Source of the DNA: Bacteroidales bacterium
GTDB lineage: Bacteria; Bacteroidota; Bacteroidia; Bacteroidales; VadinHA17
Direction: 5' to 3'
DNA: 49,572 bases
Assembly: GCA_003141495.1 (NCBI GenBank)
Contig: PLMC01000031.1
Coordinates: forward strand, 19,468 to 69,039
A program made the translations under genes and the position numbers. The notes under the pieces are model-generated. The model made no database searches and had not been told where the DNA came from. It saw nothing but the letters and a program-made list of their open reading frames with translations. Positions within the stretch are counted from its first letter, which is position 1, and the number at the start of each line of letters is the position of its first letter. Below, one piece after another: positions 43,365 to 49,572 of this stretch.

Positions 43365-43927
43365 TTAGCGTATATACTCATCGAGGGATTTATGCTGTCC
43401 ATCTGCCTGATCAACCTTTTGTCGCTCTCTTGCCATACGTAGTAGATAACCACTTCTTCTTCTCTTTGATTTGTCCTTGGCACCTATCGGTCGACCGAGA
43501 ATCTTTCCAGTTAATTTGGCTCTTCTAATCCCTCTTTGGTACGTTCAGATATCAGTGCACGTTCAAATTCAGCAAAAGCGCCGAGTATTTGAAAATGCAG
43601 TTTACTAGCAGCTGTTGAAAAATCCAGGTTATCAGAATATGAAATAAACTTAATATCCTTTTTAAGAAATTCATCTATTTCAAGAACAAGCTCTGTGGAA
43701 CTTCTGGCCCAACGGTCCAGTTTAAATACCAGGACTCCATCATATTCATGATTCCTGAGTTTTTCCAATAACTCTGCTTTAACTGGTCTGGTATTCCTCG
43801 TGCTTTGCACCTCGGAGAATAGATCATACTGCCAACCTTGCGATTCAGCATGTTCTACTAATCTTAGTCGTTGATTTTCAATTGTCTGATCAGTCGTACT
43901 AACCCTCATGTATATTGCGATTTTCAT
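43365..43927 (-). pseudogene. Serine recombinase (resolvase family), frameshifted
   Basis: Codons from 43927 encode the catalytic domain: MKIAIYMRVSTTDQTIENQR with the active-site Ser in RVSTTDQ, YDGVLVFKLDRWARSSTELV and FAEFERALISERTKEGL. The frame then ends at EEPN-stop (43511). In another frame the rest continues as RRAKLTGKILGRPIGAKDKS, KRRRSGYLLRMARERQ and a tail to a TAA at 43365. Adding one A (GGATTA-AGAAGAGCC) restores GL-RRAKLTGK. The intact form would have about 187 residues and includes the basic C-terminal tail common in Bacteroidota resolvases. As written the protein keeps the catalytic domain but lacks the DNA-binding end. Confidence 0.75.
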
Positions 43928-44054
43928 CTTCTTTTTTAATTTTCTTATTAAGATACCATATCAGTAATGCAAAAAAAAACAGTGTTCCAGAAAAGATTAC
44001 AAAGCTTTTCATTGAATCGTTAGTCTCTGGTACCGAGGAATATAAGGCTTCCAT
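43899..44054 (-). CDS. 51-residue single-pass membrane peptide
   Basis: The ATG at 44054 is one base after the TAA of the ATP-grasp gene, and the stop at 43899 lies inside the start of the resolvase gene. The product is MEALYSSVPETNDSMKSFVI, a membrane helix (about 18-35, FVIFSGTLFFFALLIWYL), then a charged tail NKKIKKEDENRNIHEG. The orientation predicted by charges is N-out, C-in. The tight junctions on both sides favour real translation. The family is unknown. The acidic tail or N-terminus could be a substrate of the neighbouring ligase; this is speculation. Confidence 0.5.
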   Translation of the reverse strand: MEALYSSVPETNDSMKSFVIFSGTLFFFALLIWYLNKKIKKEDENRNIHEG

Positions 44055-44055
44055 A

Positions 44056-45195
44056 TTATTTTACATTAAAAGTTTCAAATACAATTCGATAAAGGTCATA
44101 TATGTTTTTAACTTTCAGTAATATCGTTTTCCCTAAAATGTCTTTATAGGATATTGACTTATCTTTTGTTGATTCAAAGAGTTCTTTCATTCGCCTGTTT
44201 TCAATGAAAAACTGCAAATTGTTCCAAAGGGATCTGTTTTGAGTTCTTAGCTGCTCATAATAATAATTTGGGGACTTTGGTTGAGCTGTTTTCCCAGTTA
44301 ATTCACGATTTTCAAGATATCCGATGAGATGCTCACCTATATCAACGCCTGTTATCTTCTGTCCTTTGAATCCGAAATTTGAATTTATTTCATTTAGATA
44401 GGTTATCCCTTTTGTATCTTTAATTAAGTCAACGCCAGAGACTTCCAAGCCTATAGTTTTTGATGCTTTCACACATGTTATTTCATCATCCGTTGATAGC
44501 TTGATAAGCTCCCCACTTCCTCCAAGGCTTAAATTACTCCTGAAATCACCTTTGCGAACAGTCCGCTGATATGCCACTACTACTCTATCACCCGTCACCA
44601 CTGCCCTTATGTCCTTTCCTCGTGATTCGATGTATTCTTGAACAATAAAATCAGCTTTGTTTTTAATTAAGCCTTCAATGGTCGAGATTGCAGATTTCCT
44701 GGATTCCATGAGCATTACACCGGCACCTTGTGACCCGTAGTTGTACTTAAGTATCAAAGGAATACCTCCTACTTTTTCAATTATGAAGTCTATGTTACTT
44801 ACGGTTTTTACATATAGGGTAGTTGGTGTCTTAATCCCATATCGTGAGCAAAGCTGCAGAGTATGGAATTTATTGGTAGCAGCACGTAGCCCTGAAGCCG
44901 TTTGGATAGAGTAAATACCCAAGTTTTCTGAAAGATGTTCTACTACGTATGAATTGTAATTGAGATTATTACCAATACGCGGGACTATAGCATCAATCTC
45001 CCGAATCGTTATTCTTGTTGCAGTTTTAGGAAGTAAATCATATACCCGATCGTAACCAGCTTCAATGTTGGAGATCAATGGTGAAAAATGAGCAGGATCA
45101 AGAACAAGAATTTTATGGCCACGCTTCTGTCCTGCCTTAAAAATGCTCTGCGTGGCGTAGCATAACTCTGAGCTATTTAGTATCAGGATGTTCAT
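44056..45195 (-). CDS. RimK-like ATP-grasp ligase
   Basis: 379 residues. The fold of RimK-type ATP-grasp enzymes is visible: an N-terminal pre-grasp part (MNILILNSSEL ... AIVPRIGNNLNY), ATP-binding LILKYNYGSQGAGVMLM (147-163), QEYIESRGKDIRAVVTGDRV (186-205), RSNLSLGGSGE and GVDLIKD ... YLNEINSNFGFKG with metal ligands Asp256, Glu269 and Asn271. RimK enzymes add glutamate or similar residues to a peptide carboxylate using ATP. The ~80-residue C-terminal extension after LIGYLENREL is unusual. Its start shares one base with the stop of the integrase (TAATG), implying coupled translation. RimK's normal S6 target is not suggested by this setting. Substrate unknown. Confidence 0.8.
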   Translation of the reverse strand: MNILILNSSELCYATQSIFKAGQKRGHKILVLDPAHFSPLISNIEAGYDRVYDLLPKTATRITIREIDAIVPRIGNNLNYNSYVVEHLSENLGIYSIQTASGLRAATNKFHTLQLCSRYGIKTPTTLYVKTVSNIDFIIEKVGGIPLILKYNYGSQGAGVMLMESRKSAISTIEGLIKNKADFIVQEYIESRGKDIRAVVTGDRVVVAYQRTVRKGDFRSNLSLGGSGELIKLSTDDEITCVKASKTIGLEVSGVDLIKDTKGITYLNEINSNFGFKGQKITGVDIGEHLIGYLENRELTGKTAQPKSPNYYYEQLRTQNRSLWNNLQFFIENRRMKELFESTKDKSISYKDILGKTILLKVKNIYDLYRIVFETFNVK

Positions 45196-46418
45196 TATGA
45201 AGTTTTTTGAAGTTTCTCACGTACTATTTCTGTTCCTTTAGCTATACTTATTTCATCAATTTTGGCATATTTTCGGGTCATGAACAAGCTCTTGTGTCCA
45301 AGAATTTTTGATACAATATCCATACTTACCCCTTCAAGTAGGAGAACTGAAGTTGCGAAAGTTCTCCGAGCAGTATGTGTGGTAAGAATCTTTTTTATAC
45401 CACATATATCAGCAATTTCTTTAAGGTACCCGTTCATTTTTTGATTTGAAGGCACTGGGAGAAGGACATTCCTGATTATACAGAGAGGAGAATCCTTATA
45501 TTTTTCGATAATATTTTCAGGAATTTTGAATAAGGGTATCCTTGAAATTACATCAGTTTTCTTCCTATGTTTGCTAATCCATTTTTTCTTATCAATCCCT
45601 ATTTGAATATTATCTTCGTTTAATTCTTTAACATCAGAAAAGGCAAGGCCGGTATAACAGCAAAAGAGGAATATGTCTCTGACAATTTCCAGCCTTTTAA
45701 TTGAAATATCCTTTTCTTGAACAGAATGGAGTTCTTCTTGTGTCAGGTATGGCTTCTCGATTTCTTCCAACCTGAATCTGACTTCTTTGTAAGGACTTCT
45801 TGGTATCCAGCCTTTTTCGATAGCAATTCTTACTATTTTATTAAAATTACGGATATACTTGATTGCGGTGTTGTTTGCACATTTTTTCTCCGACCGCAGG
45901 TATAAATCAAATTTTTCAAACAGTTCCTTGTCAATTTTTGAAATCGGAAGATCTCCTGTCTTGTACTCCTTTTTCAAAAAGTCACTGAAATGTTTCCGAC
46001 ATGTCAGGTACCTGTCATAAGTTGCTTGTGCTAACTGAAAGCCTACTTTTTTTTCGCAGAAACTATTATGATTATCAAATAGTTTCATAATAGTGCGTTC
46101 ATTATCTCTTTGACCGGAATAATAATACCTGAGGTTACCAAGTGTAAGAGGTTTTTCTTCCTGATCAATTTTAAGTTTGATTCTGTAAATCTTATCCCGC
46201 GTAGCATCAATTAGCTCATTTACCAGATTTGAGTTTTTGTCATATCCCCGGGATTTCTCCTTTTTAGAGTCCCATTTCTCTTTATCCACTCCAATATTAA
46301 GGGATGTTTCCCATCTACTCCCATTAAGAGTAATTCTCACAAAAAGTGGAGCTTTGCCATTTGCAAGTAACTTGCTTTTCTTAGCAAAGAAACAGATTGA
46401 AAAAGTTGAATTTCTCAT
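45195..46418 (-). CDS. Tyrosine recombinase (Bacteroidota integrase)
   Basis: 407 residues. An Arm-DNA-binding N-terminus (ICFFAKKSKLLANGKAPLFV), SAM-like core-binding part (about 110-205) and catalytic domain are all present: YTGLAFSDVKEL (255-266), HTARRTFATSVLL with His348 and Arg351, GHKSLFMTRKYAKI with His375 and the nucleophile Tyr384. The first catalytic Arg (usually TGLR) is Ala259, a variant that is common in this Bacteroidota group. It points away from tRNA-Ser at 46650 and lies about 230 bp from it, the usual place of an integrase next to its tRNA target. It is the first gene of the overlapping four-gene run. Confidence 0.9.
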   Translation of the reverse strand: MRNSTFSICFFAKKSKLLANGKAPLFVRITLNGSRWETSLNIGVDKEKWDSKKEKSRGYDKNSNLVNELIDATRDKIYRIKLKIDQEEKPLTLGNLRYYYSGQRDNERTIMKLFDNHNSFCEKKVGFQLAQATYDRYLTCRKHFSDFLKKEYKTGDLPISKIDKELFEKFDLYLRSEKKCANNTAIKYIRNFNKIVRIAIEKGWIPRSPYKEVRFRLEEIEKPYLTQEELHSVQEKDISIKRLEIVRDIFLFCCYTGLAFSDVKELNEDNIQIGIDKKKWISKHRKKTDVISRIPLFKIPENIIEKYKDSPLCIIRNVLLPVPSNQKMNGYLKEIADICGIKKILTTHTARRTFATSVLLLEGVSMDIVSKILGHKSLFMTRKYAKIDEISIAKGTEIVREKLQKTS

Positions 46419-46587
46419 TGTTAAATTTTTATAAAGTTACACCTCATATTGTTTACAAAAAATATGTAAATACATGTAAATCAATGCAAACAATGACATA
46501 GGTGGACTTTTGGAGGTGGATTTTATCTCCACCGAATGAACCGCAGACTATATGACAAACCTTGCATATAGATGCATAGCGTAAAAA
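46419..46587. promoter_or_regulatory. Upstream region of the integrase with inverted repeats
   Basis: It contains GGTGGA ... TCCACC (about 46514-46533) preceded by AGGTGGACTTTTGGAGGTGG and, nearer the gene, TACATGTAAATCAATGCA-like AT-rich repeats. In tRNA-linked elements such repeats close to the integrase serve as arm-binding sites. No promoter can be fixed. Confidence 0.35.
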
Positions 46588-46625
46588 CAAAAAAACCCTG
46601 AAAATGAAGACTTTTCAGGGTTTTG
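46588..46625 (-). terminator. Terminator behind tRNA-Ser
   Basis: The stem AACCCTGAAAA / TTTTCAGGGTT (46594-46604 and 46612-46622) is followed on the minus strand by TTTTTTTGTTTTT. It lies 25 bp after the tRNA 3' end, as a tRNA terminator should. Confidence 0.8.
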
Positions 46626-46646
46626 CATAAATTTGTAACTCGACTT

Positions 46647-46736
<90 letters not shown>

Positions 46737-46802
46737 TAATTAATGCAATGAGGTTAAAAAACAGGGCCGCAAAATACAAAAATATTTTTATAAAACGACC
46801 TG

Positions 46803-47837
46803 TCATGAGATTTCTCCTGCCAGAGAAACATTCAAAGATTGTACTACTTCAGCCCCGGATGAATGCCTTCCAAGAAGATACATAAGTTTGGTCACAGATG
46901 CCTCTGAAGTAATGTCTTTTCCGCTAACTACACCTGCAGCAAGCATCTGACGACTGGTCTCATACAACCCCATCTCAACACTTCCCCCATGACACTGGGT
47001 AACATTTAATATTATTCCACCTTTGTCAATAAATTGTTTCAGATCATCTAAAAACCATTGATAGGTTGGTGCATTACCCGAACCATATGTTTCAATAATA
47101 AGTCCGCGTAACCCCTCTGTTCTGGTAATTGCATTTACAAGTTTTCTGTTAATCCCGGGGAATAGTTTAAGAATTGCAACATTAGTATCAAATCCTTTAT
47201 GAACAATTAGTTTCTTTTCTTTATCGGGATAATTTATAAGATTATTATAATACTTTAAATGTAAGCCAACTTCAGCAAGGGTATGATAATTCGGAGAATA
47301 GAATGCATCGAAATGCTCAGCGCTCATCTTGGTCGTACGGTTACCACGGGTTAGCTTATTATCGAAGAAAATACAAACCTCCGGAACAGTCGGAAAACCG
47401 TTTTCCATAGCAGCGGCTATTTCAATTGCAGTAATAAGATTCTCCCTCCCGTCTGTACGCAAAAGACCTATCGGCAATTGTGAACCGGTAAGAATAACAG
47501 GTTTTCCAAGGCTCTCAAGCATAAAACTCAGTGCAGATGCAGTATATGCCATAGTATCAGTGCCATGCAGGATCACAAATCCATCAAAATCGTCATAGCT
47601 TTCTTCAATTATCTCTGCCATTTTAACCCAAACTCCGGGATCAATATTTGAAGAATCTTTCACCGGATCAAAGGATATGGAATGAAGATCATAACCGAAT
47701 TTCCGAAGCTCCGGGACATGATCTGAAATATGCCGGAAGTCAATTGGTACTAGAGATCCGGTATGAGGATCGTAAACCATTCCGATGGTTCCCCCGGTAT
47801 AAATGATAAGTATTGAGATTTCCTTTTTATTTTTCAT
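46803..47837 (-). CDS. ansA: Type I L-asparaginase
   Basis: 344 residues. The N-terminal active-site threonine motif is IYTGGTIGMVYD and the second catalytic block is FVILHGTDTMAYTASAL (Thr-Asp). VILTGSQLPIGLLRTDGREN and a C-terminal part with GSGNAPTY and VTQCHGGSVEMGLYETS fit the bacterial cytoplasmic asparaginase I group. It hydrolyses asparagine to aspartate and ammonia. There is no signal peptide. It is 8 bp behind the tatD gene in the same direction, so probably cotranscribed. The length is normal. Confidence 0.95.
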   Translation of the reverse strand: MKNKKEISILIIYTGGTIGMVYDPHTGSLVPIDFRHISDHVPELRKFGYDLHSISFDPVKDSSNIDPGVWVKMAEIIEESYDDFDGFVILHGTDTMAYTASALSFMLESLGKPVILTGSQLPIGLLRTDGRENLITAIEIAAAMENGFPTVPEVCIFFDNKLTRGNRTTKMSAEHFDAFYSPNYHTLAEVGLHLKYYNNLINYPDKEKKLIVHKGFDTNVAILKLFPGINRKLVNAITRTEGLRGLIIETYGSGNAPTYQWFLDDLKQFIDKGGIILNVTQCHGGSVEMGLYETSRQMLAAGVVSGKDITSEASVTKLMYLLGRHSSGAEVVQSLNVSLAGEIS

Positions 47838-47845
47838 TTTTTCAA

Positions 47846-48612
47846 TTAAAGATTGAAAAGAGCGGCCGAATTTGAATATGTAACAGATGCTATCTCTTCT
47901 TCTCCAATTCCAAATATATCGGCCAGTTTTTTATTTATGATGCAAATATAAGAACTCTCATTCCGTTTTCCCCTGTAAGGTGCCGGCGCAAGATAGGGAG
48001 AATCCGTTTCCAGAACAAGACTCTCAGGACCGGTCTCTTTGATAATTTTATCCAGTCCGGAGTTCTTAAAAGTCACAATGCCGCCAATCCCGAGCTTAAA
48101 TCCCATATTTATAGCTCTTTCCGCATCTCTGATACTGCCGGAAAAGGCGTGAAAAACTCCCTTTAGTTCACATCCTTTAAACTCATTTAGAACATAAAAA
48201 ACTTCAGGAAATGCTTCCCTGGAGTGTATCACAACAGGTAATCGGTTATCCAACGCAAATGCAATTTGTCTTCTGAACACAATTATCTGTTCTTTCAGGA
48301 ATGTTTTATCCCAATAGAGATCGATACCAATTTCTCCGATAGCAACAAATTTGTGTTTTGTATACAGGTTTTCAAGTTTATCCAGCTGGGAAAGACAATC
48401 CTCTTTAACCGATGTGGGATGAAGTCCGGTCATTGGATAGCAGATGCCAGGGTACCTGTTAACTGCAGAAAGCATCTGGTCAACAGATCCTGTATCTATG
48501 TTAGGTAACAGCATTTTTGAAATACCATTAGCTATCGCCCTGTTTACCACTTCATCCCTGTCGGTATCGAATTCCGGAAGATAGAGATGTGTATGAGTAT
48601 CAATAAACTGCA

Positions 48613-48613
<1 letters not shown>
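47846..48613 (-). CDS. tatD: TatD-family metal-dependent DNase
   Basis: 255 residues, standard length. Metal-binding motifs are in order: DTHTHLYLPEFD (His7, His9), AIGEIGIDLYWD (Glu), PVVIHSREAF (His), FHAFSGS (His) and LVLETDSPYL (Asp). It is a cytoplasmic TIM-barrel hydrolase of the TatD group, acting as a 3'-5' DNase or a D-aminoacyl-tRNA-type hydrolase in relatives. The start ATG shares one base with the stop of the glutamate dehydrogenase gene (TAATG), so the two are coupled. Confidence 0.95.

Positions 48614-49572
<959 letters not shown>

Overview
The window is AT-rich DNA from a member of the Bacteroidota. The evidence is an adjacent SusC/SusD pair inside a glycan-use cluster, Bacteroidota-style tyrosine recombinases and serine resolvase, Fn3-like surface repeats, a FISUMP-domain protein and a carbohydrate-linked AraC regulator. 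The species cannot be named from the sequence.

Layout. (1) 1-1.8 kb: the 3' end of a repeat-containing surface protein and a small zinc-ribbon membrane protein. (2) About 1.9-16.5 kb: an accessory region with much gene debris. It holds a stop-interrupted gene pair, an HTH protein, a lipoprotein, a frameshifted UvrD-type helicase coupled to a frameshifted primase-like gene, a truncated FISUMP protein, tatA, the 3' stump of hsdR, a three-copy zinc-ribbon family with a lone acyl carrier protein, an MqsR-like/Panacea-type toxin-antitoxin pair, HEPN-motif proteins and broken PH/SHOCT genes. Fragments of tRNA genes and a ~66 bp sequence present in inverted copies about 11 kb apart point to repeated integration and decay. 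(3) 16.8-39.2 kb: a largely intact polysaccharide utilization locus. It has an AraC regulator, SusC, SusD, an FAD oxidoreductase, a GH29 protein, creatinase-like and creatininase-like hydrolases, a mutarotase-fold protein, a sugar MFS transporter, an unassigned lipoprotein that looks like a glycosidase, a GH27 alpha-galactosidase and CstA. Its substrate probably carries alpha-galactose and fucose or a related sugar; the oxidoreductase and amidohydrolase-like genes suggest decorated or unusual sugars. (4) 39.2-46.6 kb: a second island beside tRNA-Ser. It contains a UvrD/PcrA helicase, a zinc-finger protein, a frameshifted resolvase, a 51-residue membrane peptide, a RimK-like ATP-grasp ligase and a tyrosine recombinase. 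(5) 46.65-49.57 kb: core genome, with tRNA-Ser(GGA), asparaginase, TatD and a 5'-truncated glutamate dehydrogenase.

The most unusual arrangement is the minus-strand chain recombinase -> ATP-grasp ligase -> 51-aa membrane peptide -> resolvase, in which every junction overlaps or is one base apart. The single-base lesions I found are confined to the accessory parts, while the long PUL and core genes read cleanly. This argues for real decay rather than poor sequence, but it cannot be proved without reads.
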